Shown: positions 9,280 through 18,245, numbered from the stretch's first letter. The stretch: DNA of 64,000 bases from Saprospiraceae bacterium (GCA_016787525.1 JAEUUP010000114.1:1-64000); one strand, 5' to 3'. The notes: a model not told the origin generated them from the letters alone. Translations and numbers: made by a program.

Positions 9280-9664
9280 ATAAGTGTTTAGGTACTCAGG
9301 TGTAAACGTTTACACCACTCAGTATAAATGTTTACACTTAAATGCCTAAACGTTTATACCGAAGTGCCTAAACGTTTACACAAATCGTCTGAACACTTAT
9401 GCATTTTGTGTAAACGTTTATACCGAAGTGCCTAAACGTTTACACAAATCGTCTGAACACTTATGCATTTTGTGTAATCGTTTATACCCCTCAGTATAAA
9501 CGTTTACACAAATCACCTAAACACTTATCCATTTCGTGTAAACGTTTATACCCCTCAGTATAAACGTTTACGCAAATCGCCTAAACATTTATCCATTTTG
9601 CCTAATTGTTTATACCCAAGTGCCTAAACACTTATGCATTTTGTATCAACGTTGATACTGAGGG
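9280..9664. repeat. 64-bp tandem repeat, about five to six units
   Basis: Units begin at about 9344, 9408, 9472, 9536 and 9600, with a degenerate one from about 9280. Each holds the palindrome TAAACGTTTA twice, plus a segment like ACACTTATGCATTTTGTG. At the same place in each unit some copies read CCGAAGTGCC and others (9487, 9551) carry the 10-mer CCCCTCAGTA. There are no spacers, so this is a tandem satellite and not a CRISPR array. It lies between the broken and the intact ccbP genes. Confidence 0.85.
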
Positions 9665-9672
9665 GTACATTC

Positions 9673-10038
9673 TCAAAGCAAAGGATGCCCATTCCAATAC
9701 AACCAATCATTCAAAATCTCTAAATTTTCCTCCGTTGTGTTGATACTCACAATGTCTTCGGGACTGATGTATTGCACACGGTCGCTTTTGCCCTCCGTTA
9801 TGCCCAAGCGTAAAGTTAGTGAATCCTCGCTTTTAGGGTCAACTTCGACAATTTTTACTGTTTTTTCTTCTGTTTTGCCGCCGCGCAAGCGCAATTGGGC
9901 TTTGGCTTCCATCGGAAATTCTAAATTGTCTGCAAAGTAATAGTACCAGCCCATTGCTTCTTCATACTCATCATAAGCATCTACGATGATTTCGTAATGG
10001 ATGCGGTGTTCGCGTTCTTTGTTGTGGTCTTTTGCCAT
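9673..10038 (-). CDS. CcbP-like calcium-binding protein
   Basis: 121 residues, acidic. The segment from EIIVDAYDEYEEAMGWYYYFADNLEFP (residues about 17-43) is characteristic of the CcbP calcium-binding family, first described in Anabaena, where the protein binds and buffers calcium. The acidic residues around DAYDEYEEA and later ED pairs fit that role. It probably acts in the cytoplasm because no signal peptide is seen. The gene is flanked on both sides by the reverse 10-mer (9656 and 10082). A disrupted paralogue with the same flanks lies immediately downstream. Its presence inside the CHAT/STAND island raises the possibility of a calcium link, which is only an inference. Confidence 0.75.
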   Translation of the reverse strand: MAKDHNKEREHRIHYEIIVDAYDEYEEAMGWYYYFADNLEFPMEAKAQLRLRGGKTEEKTVKIVEVDPKSEDSLTLRLGITEGKSDRVQYISPEDIVSINTTEENLEILNDWLYWNGHPLL

Positions 10039-10128
10039 TTTTTATTGTTTTTGATTGGTTTTGATGAAAGATGATTGAAAATACTGAGGGGGCGTTTTCT
10101 CTTCGTTCTAATATTGTTGTTTATTTTC

Positions 10129-11592
10129 TTAATCTTTTACCCAATCAGGAATTCCAAAACCCTTGCGCTGTTCTTCATTAAGAGTTGCACTCTTCTCTGG
10201 ATCAAGATAATCATCTATCGTTCTCCATATTTTAACTATTCCATCTTCACCATAATTAACTATATATCTTTTATCTTTTGAAATAGCAAAAGCTGGTTGC
10301 GGTGATATTGACATGTTAATAGTTTGAATATTTTGCCCCCAAGAAATATTCCAGAGTTTTATATTTGAATATTGCTCTGTACTTATCAAGTATTTCTCAT
10401 CGTCAGAAAAAATAATTGATTTAACAATACTCTTATGACCGCTCAGGTTAGTAATTAGTTTTTTGCTATTTAAATCATATAATTGAATCGTTTTATACTT
10501 TCCTAAAGCAAAATACTTATCCTTTGGAGAAAAACTTAAATAAGTGAACCCATTTAAATCACCATAATTTACCTCATCCATTTTAGACGAAGTATCTAAA
10601 TCCCAAATACCCAATTTGTTGTCTTTTTCAGCATATGCAGCTATATATCTTCCTGTTGAAGATGTATAAAACGATTGTATAGGTAGGGATATAGCAATCA
10701 ATTTTTTAAAAACAGAACCATTAGTCAAATCTGTTACTCTAATAATACTGTCTCGATTTTGGATTATCATTGGTTTGTTATCATAAAAAAAAACTTTTAC
10801 AACACCACCTAATGTATCTTTATATTTGAGCGATAGGTTGCCCGTTAAAGTATTCCAAACTTTAATAATTCCACTGCCTACATTTACTAATAATTGACTA
10901 TTATCTAAAGAAATTACAACTTCGCTTATTGTTGGTATATCTTGTTTTATAGCCAGGTAGTTTTTTCCAGTTTGAGTATTCCACAACCTAACTATGCTAT
11001 CTTCTTGTGAAATAGTAATTAACAGTTTTCCATCTTGGGACATTTTTGCAAGGTTTATAGAATTAGCATTTACATGTCCAAATCTTTTAACACAATTGAA
11101 AAAACGTTGAGGTCCTATCAAGTTCATATCACTTACTATGTCATTCAAGCTACTTATCGCCTCTTCTGTCGGTGTCTCTGTTACTTTTGTTGCAGCATTT
11201 GCAACCCTTAAAGCAGTAATAAAATCCTTTTCCGTAGCTAAAACAGCTCTTGCATTAGAAGCGAGTTTTCCTGCTATTGCTTCTTTAGATTGCTTTTCAG
11301 CAATCTCCTTTTGTCTAATAGCATTTGCATTTGCAAACATAGCTTCATTTTTTTCCTTTTCAACAGCATCAAAAAGTTTCTTCCTCAAATCAGTAATTTC
11401 ATTAGAATTCTTATTTGAATAACCCTCCGCCGATTCCAATTGCTCAAAAGCTAACCGATAATTCTTATCAGTTATCGCCTTTTTGACCTTACGAATTACA
11501 CACTCGTAATCACTACACTTCTGCCCAAATACTGAGGGGGTGTATAAAAGTGAAAAACTAAAAATGAAAAGAGAATAAAGTAACCGTTTCAT
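10129..11592 (-). CDS. Secreted coiled-coil plus WD40 protein of the island
   Basis: 487 residues. Signal peptide (1 to about 23, ending in SVFGQ), then a module CSDYECVIRKVKKAITDKNY with paired cysteines and a TPR-like helical hairpin ending in LESAEGYS, a coiled coil (about 65-125), and from about residue 165 a WD40-type propeller (RLWNTQTGK, KVWNTLTG, KLWNISWG, KIWRTIDD). The cysteine/SAEGY module recurs in the LRR proteins at 15407-16606 and 16610-17494. The gene follows the STAND ATPase by 7 bp, so the two are surely co-transcribed. It probably works outside the inner membrane as a sensor or binding subunit (inference). The 10-mer encodes TPSV in its signal peptide. Confidence 0.8.
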   Translation of the reverse strand: MKRLLYSLFIFSFSLLYTPSVFGQKCSDYECVIRKVKKAITDKNYRLAFEQLESAEGYSNKNSNEITDLRKKLFDAVEKEKNEAMFANANAIRQKEIAEKQSKEAIAGKLASNARAVLATEKDFITALRVANAATKVTETPTEEAISSLNDIVSDMNLIGPQRFFNCVKRFGHVNANSINLAKMSQDGKLLITISQEDSIVRLWNTQTGKNYLAIKQDIPTISEVVISLDNSQLLVNVGSGIIKVWNTLTGNLSLKYKDTLGGVVKVFFYDNKPMIIQNRDSIIRVTDLTNGSVFKKLIAISLPIQSFYTSSTGRYIAAYAEKDNKLGIWDLDTSSKMDEVNYGDLNGFTYLSFSPKDKYFALGKYKTIQLYDLNSKKLITNLSGHKSIVKSIIFSDDEKYLISTEQYSNIKLWNISWGQNIQTINMSISPQPAFAISKDKRYIVNYGEDGIVKIWRTIDDYLDPEKSATLNEEQRKGFGIPDWVKD

Positions 11593-11599
11593 AACCTTT

Positions 11600-13348
11600 C
11601 TATTTACAATTATTAGAATTCGTTTGATTTAATATTTCCGTTATTTGACTTTGCAAATCAGTATCACTCGGATATTTCTCCTGCACAGATTTAATTTTCT
11701 GTTGCATATCTTTAGGCGGGCAATTGCCACCTTTCAAAATACCCCTCACATTCTGCAAAGTAATCCTAAACTCTGTCATTTCCTTTGCTTTTTGAGCAAT
11801 TTCATACTTTTCAAGTGCTTTTTGAGCATTATCTCTTTCCAAATCAGCTTTTTGGCGTTGTAAAATGGCATCGGTTCGTTGTTGATATGCCCAAATCCCA
11901 ACTCCAATTGCAATCACAAACCCAATAAGTGCCAAAGAAGCAATCAAGTTACTTCTTCTTCTTCTTGCTTTTTCTAATTCTAATTCCTCTGCTGATTCTT
12001 TCGCCCTAAACCTTTGACTATTATTAAAAAACTGCATCAATTCATCTTCTAAATTCAAATCAGGTAACACATCTTCAAATACTGTAATCTGCTTTTGTGT
12101 CAAATATTCATTTGTTCGTGTAAAACTTTGGTGCATACTACGGATTTGGCGTTTAATATCATTCCGTTGTCGTTGTTCATCGGTTCTGCGTTTATCAATC
12201 AATGCTGCGAGACTATCGTGTGCTAATTCCATACTTTTGCCATCACTGCGAATCAAACGCGATGATTCCAAAGCATCTAAAGAAAAGGTCAAGGATTCGG
12301 CTGATATTTTTGGAAAGATGTTTTGTTCGGCAGCTTCCAATTTTATCAAATCATTTTCACGAATGTATCGAATCGGACGCTTTGTACCTTCATCAGAAAC
12401 AAAAGCATCAAGTAGCTGTCGTACTGTATCAAGACGAAGTGATGGCTCTTTATGAGATAATAGAGACTGTATCTCGGTTTGTTGTTCAGTCAAAAACTTA
12501 TCAAGTACATTATCAATTGTCCCAAAATCTTCTATTTCTTTCTTTGTAAATGTCAGTTTCTGCCACCCCTCAGTATCATTCGTTTTTGACAGGTTTGGAT
12601 AAGTTCTTTCAAAATCTTCTTTGTACAATTTATCGAGATATACTTGCAAATAAGGCAACTCAATACCTGATTTGCCACGACTCACGTTTTCGATGATTTG
12701 CTCAAAACGGTCAACTTTAGGTAGTTCAACTGAAATATTAAACTTAGAAAATGAATTGTCCAAAACTTCCTTGACATGTGAAGAGTCCATAGGTTCAACC
12801 CTCATTCTAAAATCAAATAATTCGGGGATTTCTTTTTCAAACGGATATAACTGTCCCAAATATTCTTCTCGAATGACAATGAGAATATTACAAGGTAGTT
12901 CATTGTCTAATATCGTTTTTATATTCTCTACAAATAAGTCGCGCTCAGGTTTTGTTCCAAAAATAAAAAGTTCTTCAAATTGGTCAAAAATCAAGAAAAC
13001 AGGTCTCAAATAATATTGATACAATCGCTGAATTTTATCTGTAACACCCCCCTCAGTATTTTGAGGATTTGGCAAAGCATGATTAATAGATAAATCCATA
13101 GCACGATTGATGTCAACATCTCGTCGAATCCACAACGGTAACCAATCCGTTCCGTCGAATTTACTTGCCAAACCACATTGTATTAAACTCGTTTTTCCAG
13201 TGCCTGATGCACCATAAATCAACAATAAAGGTGATTTAAAAACAAGGTCGTACAACTGTTCAATTTCTTTATCGCGCCCAAAGAAGGCATCACGGTCAGC
13301 AAGCGTGAAAGGATCTAAAAATTTGAATGGACTTTGTATTGTTTTCAT
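11600..13348 (-). CDS. STAND-family ATPase with a C-terminal membrane segment
   Basis: 582 residues. The N-terminal STAND (AAA+-related) ATPase has Walker A GASGTGKTS (46-54) and Walker B FLIFDQFEELF (118-128, Asp122). A helical region follows, then a hydrophobic segment at about 469-488 (LIASLALIGFVIAIGVGIW) and a Lys/Glu/Gln-rich C-terminal tail of about 92 residues with two cysteines. STAND ATPases are signal-triggered oligomerising switches. Here the ATPase would be cytoplasmic and the tail extracytoplasmic, so it could link the secreted sensors to the CHAT protease. The start codon overlaps the stop of the CHAT gene by 4 bp (ATGA), which indicates translational coupling. Most bacterial examples fuse the WD40 part to this protein; here it is a separate gene. 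Confidence 0.85.
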   Translation of the reverse strand: MKTIQSPFKFLDPFTLADRDAFFGRDKEIEQLYDLVFKSPLLLIYGASGTGKTSLIQCGLASKFDGTDWLPLWIRRDVDINRAMDLSINHALPNPQNTEGGVTDKIQRLYQYYLRPVFLIFDQFEELFIFGTKPERDLFVENIKTILDNELPCNILIVIREEYLGQLYPFEKEIPELFDFRMRVEPMDSSHVKEVLDNSFSKFNISVELPKVDRFEQIIENVSRGKSGIELPYLQVYLDKLYKEDFERTYPNLSKTNDTEGWQKLTFTKKEIEDFGTIDNVLDKFLTEQQTEIQSLLSHKEPSLRLDTVRQLLDAFVSDEGTKRPIRYIRENDLIKLEAAEQNIFPKISAESLTFSLDALESSRLIRSDGKSMELAHDSLAALIDKRRTDEQRQRNDIKRQIRSMHQSFTRTNEYLTQKQITVFEDVLPDLNLEDELMQFFNNSQRFRAKESAEELELEKARRRRSNLIASLALIGFVIAIGVGIWAYQQRTDAILQRQKADLERDNAQKALEKYEIAQKAKEMTEFRITLQNVRGILKGGNCPPKDMQQKIKSVQEKYPSDTDLQSQITEILNQTNSNNCK

Positions 13349-15138
13349 AGTTCTTCAAGGGTTTTGCCGAACATATCTTTGCAAAACGCTGAAAACTGTC
13401 CGTTGATGAGTGGAAAATAATTATCATTCTGGTCGGTATCGCCTTTGATTTTAGCCATAATACTGACCTTTTTCTTTTCTATTTTGATAATATTGTCAGG
13501 TTTTGAAACATGCCGAAAGTGAAAACGCTTATTCGATGCATCATAAGCTACAAAAAAGCACAGTTTGGCTTTGGGCGATTTGGTATAAGCATTCTCATCA
13601 ATAAAAAAAGGAGACAAATACAAAAACTTGGACTTATCATCCACGCGACGCAGTAATATCGTTGCTGTTTTATGGTAATTTTTTTCGGATTCTGTGCGGT
13701 CTTCCAAGTTTGTCAAAGCCTGTTGGAGCTTCACAATTTTATGTTCAAAATCAGGCTCAGTGCTGTGTTGATAGAATAGTACATTGATGTCTTTTACAGA
13801 AGTCAAACCATAGTGAATCAAAAAACCAAATTGATATAAAACCACCGCCAAATGCTGTTCAGTTTCATCACATAGATATTCAAGATTTCTTTGTGGATTG
13901 TCTGCCACCTGTTTTTCTAAAAAATCAACCGACTCATGGTTTTCGGCATTCTGCCATTCCGCCAGTACACCGTCCAATTCTTTTAAAAAATGCGGAATTT
14001 TATTCTTTGACAGAAAGGCAGCCAACTGCCTTAAAAGCGGCAACAGCGACCGTTTGTTATCATTTTGAAAATCACTATTCAACCACTTTTTGAGCATATC
14101 ACGCACCCCCTCAGTATCTAAGGCATTTTGAAGTAGTTGTCTTTCGGCTTCCCTGTTTTGTCTCTCCTCTTCCGTTTCATCTTCTTTGACTGTATCAAGT
14201 TGCCGTTTCCTTTCCCACAATTGCGCCATCGAAACATAAGTAGCAAAAGCCATGATGCTCCGATAAGCATACAATAACATCTGAAAACGCTCATTTGAAG
14301 GGCGGTCATAAAATAATTGCCCCGAATTGTCACTCGGTGCTAATAATTTGCGAATGGGTTCACTGATAGAATAAGGTAAGCGTTTCAGAATGACATCTTG
14401 CCCTCTGGACTCTTCACCTTGCGATTTCAAAACTTCTTCATAGTTTTCATATATACCCTCAATCGCATTTGTAATATAGGTGTTACTTTTGTCAACCAAA
14501 GGTTTTTCGGGCAAACGCCAAATATCTAATTCATCAGCTTGATTATCTTGATGATAAATCCCCCAAAGTGAAGCATGTGTATCAATTGGAATACGCATAA
14601 TACCTCGCGCTCTTATTTCAAAATCTATTCTACCTTTTACTTTCGCTGCCGCAATAGCCGCATCAAAAGCTAAACGAATAGATTGTCGTTTACTCGCTAA
14701 CTCTTCAAAAAAAGTAATTGAAAACTGTGTAGCCCTTTCATCATTGACTGGAGCACTCGTAGCAATGACAATGGGTACATTGTTTTTGAGTAATGCGTCC
14801 ACTTGCCCAAGTGTTGAACAGCCGTTCAAAACGACTAATTTTAAATTAGGACAACGCCCCAACAAAGCAGCTATTCCGTCAGCATTTGCATCGCCATCTT
14901 CTAATTTAAGTTTGTCGCGTCCAGCATGACCACTGTACAAAAACAAAACAATATCGTTTTGAAATGTGCGGAGTCCACTAATTATATTTTCATTCGTTGC
15001 ATACTGTTCTGAATGAACGATGAAATCACCGAGCCGCTTTCTGTCATTTAATGTGCTATTCACTTTAGAATCTTCAATTCGCAAAGAATTTAAAGGAGTT
15101 TTATCGCTGTTGGCAAAAGCCAGAAAAAGTGTAGGCAT
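13345..15138 (-). CDS. CHAT-domain (caspase-like) protease
   Basis: 597 residues. The N-terminal about 190 residues form a CHAT domain of the caspase/separase clan, with catalytic His71 in LYSGHAG and catalytic Cys107 in VVLNGCST. The remaining about 400 residues are helical and charged, and I do not recognise a domain in them; they may bind a substrate or partner. CHAT proteases linked with STAND ATPases act in bacterial conflict and regulated cell-death systems, where activation cleaves a target or the cell's own proteins. No signal peptide is seen, so it should be cytoplasmic. The four-base overlap with the ATPase gene suggests equimolar products. Position 14107 carries the 10-mer, read antisense as DTEG. 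Confidence 0.85.
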   Translation of the reverse strand: MPTLFLAFANSDKTPLNSLRIEDSKVNSTLNDRKRLGDFIVHSEQYATNENIISGLRTFQNDIVLFLYSGHAGRDKLKLEDGDANADGIAALLGRCPNLKLVVLNGCSTLGQVDALLKNNVPIVIATSAPVNDERATQFSITFFEELASKRQSIRLAFDAAIAAAKVKGRIDFEIRARGIMRIPIDTHASLWGIYHQDNQADELDIWRLPEKPLVDKSNTYITNAIEGIYENYEEVLKSQGEESRGQDVILKRLPYSISEPIRKLLAPSDNSGQLFYDRPSNERFQMLLYAYRSIMAFATYVSMAQLWERKRQLDTVKEDETEEERQNREAERQLLQNALDTEGVRDMLKKWLNSDFQNDNKRSLLPLLRQLAAFLSKNKIPHFLKELDGVLAEWQNAENHESVDFLEKQVADNPQRNLEYLCDETEQHLAVVLYQFGFLIHYGLTSVKDINVLFYQHSTEPDFEHKIVKLQQALTNLEDRTESEKNYHKTATILLRRVDDKSKFLYLSPFFIDENAYTKSPKAKLCFFVAYDASNKRFHFRHVSKPDNIIKIEKKKVSIMAKIKGDTDQNDNYFPLINGQFSAFCKDMFGKTLEEL

Positions 15139-15162
15139 AATTTATATTGTTTATCATTTTTT

Positions 15163-15417
15163 TTAGATTGATCGTAAATAACTGTCGCGTTCATAATAAT
15201 GGGCGATATCCTCGGCATTTGTCGCGGCGAGTTGGTCGCGCAAGGTTTGCCGCACTGTCACACCCTTGATGTTCACGATTTCGAGACCCAATAACAGCAC
15301 CGTTTTTTGTTGCTTGATGTCGGTGGTGAGGTTGCGGAAGCGGCGTTGCCTCTCGGGGGGGTGAATTGGTTTTTCATTCTGTTTTTTTGTTTTTTTACTG
15401 AGGGGGTTAATATTCAA
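15163..15417 (-). pseudogene. Small ORF without ATG, possible gene remnant
   Basis: 84 codons from a TTG, with no ATG in frame, overlapping the end of the LRR gene by 11 bp. The product is basic near the start and then reads RQRRFRNLTTDIKQQKTVLL and AATNAEDIAHYYERD. The base composition of this segment is clearly richer in G and C than that of its neighbours. I do not recognise the family. It may be the C-terminal end of a gene whose front was replaced when the LRR gene arrived, with the 10-mer (15396) sitting at the junction. A functional small adaptor protein is possible but less likely. Confidence 0.4.
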
Positions 15418-16606
15418 TTTTGCAATTTGGAAGGAGTTTTTCTATTTTTTCCTTTTCTTTCGGTGAAATCAAAGTTATACTGATATCTAACAATTTAAGA
15501 TTTTTTAATTCTTTAATCTCGTCAGGCAGTTTTGAAATTAAATTTCCTTGCAAGTATAAATATTCCAAATTTTTCAATTTTTTTATTTCAGGAGGCAAAC
15601 TCATTAATCGCGTCCATGATAAACTCAATGTTGTTAAGTTTGTAAGTTTCCCTATTTCTATCGGAAAGGTACCTATATTATCAGTTCGTATATTTAACTG
15701 AGTTAAATTTTTAAGATTACATATTTCGATTGGAAAATGATTGGGTTCATTATAATGTATAGTTAAAACCCTGAGATTATGATTATTGAAAATATATGAA
15801 GGAGTTGATTCCAAGTTTTTATACTCTAAATACGCAACGCTATCAATAATTTTAAAAGTATCGATAACTTTTGAATTATGAAAAGTTGTATTTAATTGCT
15901 TAAGACTATCTTTATTCTCTTTTTTATCAGATTTTGGTTTATCAATCTCTTTTTTATCAGATTTTAGTTTATCATTCTCACTTTTTATTTTTCTCAACTC
16001 ATTTTGATAGCTTTCTTCACGTTGTTGAGCTTGATATAAAGCGTTTTGTGTCTCTGTAATTATATTGTCTTTTTGTGCATTTACTACTTTAAAAAGAGAA
16101 TCTAATTTAGCAAGAGTAATTTCTAATTCTTTCGTTTTTTGGTCTGCACGTACTTTTTCTACCTTTGCAATCTCTGTTTGTTGTTGTGCAATTATTTTTT
16201 GATATTCAGAAATTTTAAAAAGAGAGTCAGCTTTCGTTTTCTCCAAAACCGCCGTTTGTTTTTCAATTTCCACCTGCGCCAAAGCCGTTTTCGCAATCTC
16301 CGTTTGTCTTTTCGCCTCATCTCTCGCCCTTTTCGCGTCCTCTTTCTCCTGCTCAATCGCTACAAACAGCCGCCGCCGCAGTTGCTTAATTTGTTCTTTT
16401 TCTTTAGTATTGGTATCCGTGAGATAGCCTTCGGCAGAGTCGAGGTTATCGAGTGCTTTTTGGTATTCCTTATTTTTTAGCAGATTGTCAGCTTTTTTAT
16501 AGGCGCAATCGAAGTTGTTGCAGGGTTTATTTTGCCCCATTACTGAGGGGAGGCTTATCCACAAAAGAAAAGCAATGAGTAATAGTAAAAAGTGCTGTTT
16601 TTTCAT
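15407..16606 (-). CDS. Secreted coiled-coil/leucine-rich-repeat protein
   Basis: 399 residues. Signal peptide (1-24), paired-cysteine module PCNNFDCAYKKA, TPR-like hairpin ending DNLDSAEGYL, a long Glu/Lys/Gln coiled coil (about 75-245), then about five leucine-rich repeats (LPPEIKKLKNLEYLYLQGN type) to the C-terminus LLPNCKIEY. LRR domains bind proteins. The N-terminal half is nearly identical to that of the next gene (16610-17494) and related to the WD40 protein at 10129-11592, so three different recognition domains share one carrier module. It starts 3 bp after the stop of the upstream LRR gene and so is in the same transcript. Its signal peptide contains the 10-mer (LPSV). Confidence 0.8.
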   Translation of the reverse strand: MKKQHFLLLLIAFLLWISLPSVMGQNKPCNNFDCAYKKADNLLKNKEYQKALDNLDSAEGYLTDTNTKEKEQIKQLRRRLFVAIEQEKEDAKRARDEAKRQTEIAKTALAQVEIEKQTAVLEKTKADSLFKISEYQKIIAQQQTEIAKVEKVRADQKTKELEITLAKLDSLFKVVNAQKDNIITETQNALYQAQQREESYQNELRKIKSENDKLKSDKKEIDKPKSDKKENKDSLKQLNTTFHNSKVIDTFKIIDSVAYLEYKNLESTPSYIFNNHNLRVLTIHYNEPNHFPIEICNLKNLTQLNIRTDNIGTFPIEIGKLTNLTTLSLSWTRLMSLPPEIKKLKNLEYLYLQGNLISKLPDEIKELKNLKLLDISITLISPKEKEKIEKLLPNCKIEY

Positions 16607-16609
16607 TGT

Positions 16610-17494
16610 CTAAAATTCGATTTTGCAGTTTGGGAGTAGTTTTTTGATTCTGTTTTGTTCAATTTCTGATATTGAATTACCTTTTAGGTTTAAAACTGAA
16701 AGATTAGATAAGTTTTTCAATTCATTATCAATCATTGTCAACTGATTGTATCTCAATATAATGATTTTGAGTTGGGTGTTTTTATAAAGAACTTCTGGAA
16801 ATTTATCAAGTTTTTGGTTGGTCAAGTCAATAGCAGTAATATTTGAGTGCAAACTTTCTATTTTTGTTGCAAGTGGATAAAGGCTACCAAGCGTATCTAA
16901 AAAACTATAAATGCTATCAGTTTCATTCACTTTAACTTTTGCCAGGTCTATATCGTCATCAAATGGAAAAGCAATGTCAAACATTTTATCTTTGAATACT
17001 TCATTTCCGTCTTTATCAATGAAATAAAAGCCATAATGAACATCAAAGTCTCTTGAAAAGTCTTTTGAATATTCACCCGAATATTGATAGACCAGTGCGT
17101 ATTTATCTTTATAGAAATAGAGAGCCTTGATTATTTTTTCATTTTTAGCTAAAGCAAGTTCAAGTTCTTTTGTCTTTTGCTCAACTATCCGTTTTTGTTT
17201 TTCGGCTTCATCTCTCGCCCTTTTCGCTTCTTCTTTCTCCTTCTCAATCGCCACAAACAGCTGCCGCCGCAGTTGCTTAATTTGTTCTTTTTCTTTGGTA
17301 TTGGTATCCGTGAGATAGCCTTCGGCAGAGTCGAGGTTATCGAGTGCTTTTTGGTAGGCAGCCTGTTTCAGAAAGTTTTCCGCTTTTTTGTAGGCGCAGT
17401 CAAAGTTGTTGCAGGGTTTATTGGTTTGCCCTGACACAATTTGAGTGAAAAATGAAAAGAGAATAGTGAAAAATAGGAAGTGCAGTGATTTCAT
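16610..17494 (-). CDS. Secreted coiled-coil/WG-like/LRR protein, first gene of the island
   Basis: 294 residues. Signal peptide (1 to about 22), the module PCNNFDCAYKKA, TPR-like hairpin ending DSAEGYLTD, a shorter coiled coil (about 70-125), a segment that resembles a WG repeat (GFYFIDKDGNEVFKDK, then AFPFDDD and LAKVK; about 145-185), and two to three leucine-rich repeats ending LLPNCKIEF. It is a paralogue of the next gene downstream, with the first about 90 residues almost the same. The coiled coil is shorter and a different middle part is inserted. It is the promoter-proximal gene of the minus-strand island, with a TATATTTG box 34 bp upstream. Confidence 0.78.
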   Translation of the reverse strand: MKSLHFLFFTILFSFFTQIVSGQTNKPCNNFDCAYKKAENFLKQAAYQKALDNLDSAEGYLTDTNTKEKEQIKQLRRQLFVAIEKEKEEAKRARDEAEKQKRIVEQKTKELELALAKNEKIIKALYFYKDKYALVYQYSGEYSKDFSRDFDVHYGFYFIDKDGNEVFKDKMFDIAFPFDDDIDLAKVKVNETDSIYSFLDTLGSLYPLATKIESLHSNITAIDLTNQKLDKFPEVLYKNTQLKIIILRYNQLTMIDNELKNLSNLSVLNLKGNSISEIEQNRIKKLLPNCKIEF

Positions 17495-17527
17495 TGATAT
17501 TCGTTTTTTGATGTATTAGAATGGTGA

Positions 17528-17535
17528 CAAATATA
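17528..17535 (-). promoter_or_regulatory. Possible -7 box of the CHAT/STAND island
   Basis: On the minus strand TATATTTG matches the Bacteroidota -7 consensus TAnnTTTG, 34 bp before the ATG at 17494. No TTG is found at the usual distance upstream, so the match is partial. Confidence 0.35.
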
Positions 17536-17696
17536 GTGAATAGTTTTCTAAATTTTGCTTACTGAAAAACAGAAAGAATGAGCGAAATACTCCCCTCAGT
17601 AAGAATGACGATTTTTTACCACTAACCCCTCCGTAAAGGCGCATAAGTTTGTAAAATAAAAACAATATTCTTTTACAACTTAAATCTACTTTTAGC

Positions 17697-18245
17697 ATGC
17701 AACGTCGCAACTTCCTTTTATCCAGCCTCTTAGCAACACCTGCGATAGCCTCCACAAACTTTCTGGAAACAGACAAGAAAATCCCTAATTCTTTTACGGT
17801 CAAATCGGGCGAAGCGCGTTTTGGTGTGCACACACCTTTCAAAGGCGTTAATCCGAACGATTTAAAAATTTCTAAGCGTGACACGGGCGGTGCAGTCGCT
17901 ATGTTTGAGTATATTGGTACTGAAAAAACGGGGCCTTCGCTGCATATTCATCTCAAACAGGATGAAATTTTTTATGTCTCGGAAGGTGAGTTTTTATTTC
18001 AAGTCGGTACGGAACGCAGCACATTGAAGGCGGGTGACACTATTTTTTTACCGCGGAAAGTGCCACATACTTGGATTCAGCTATCGGACAGAGGGAAATT
18101 GATTTATTGGGTCACGCCTGCGGGCAAAATGGAGGATTTTTTCTTGAAAATGAGTAGTTTTACGACACGTCCGACGCAAGAAGAAATGGATAAGATACAT
18201 GCTGACCACGATATGAAAACAGTTGGACCGCCGTTGAGTCTGTGA
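17697..18245 (+). CDS. Cupin-domain protein with Tat-like signal
   Basis: 182 residues. The N-terminus MQRRNFLLSSLLATPAIAS resembles a twin-arginine signal, so export is likely. The cupin barrel (about 60-150) shows the metal-binding histidines in SLHIHLKQDEIFYVSEGE and the second motif in FLPRKVPHTW. Small single-cupin proteins bind metal and often sugars or aromatic compounds, and the exact reaction cannot be told. It is directly followed by an AraC-type regulator on the same strand, which may control it. Confidence 0.8.
   Translation: MQRRNFLLSSLLATPAIASTNFLETDKKIPNSFTVKSGEARFGVHTPFKGVNPNDLKISKRDTGGAVAMFEYIGTEKTGPSLHIHLKQDEIFYVSEGEFLFQVGTERSTLKAGDTIFLPRKVPHTWIQLSDRGKLIYWVTPAGKMEDFFLKMSSFTTRPTQEEMDKIHADHDMKTVGPPLSL

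Noticed and set aside
9280-9664. CRISPR array
   Set aside because: The repeats are contiguous 64-bp units without unique spacers, and no cas gene is near.
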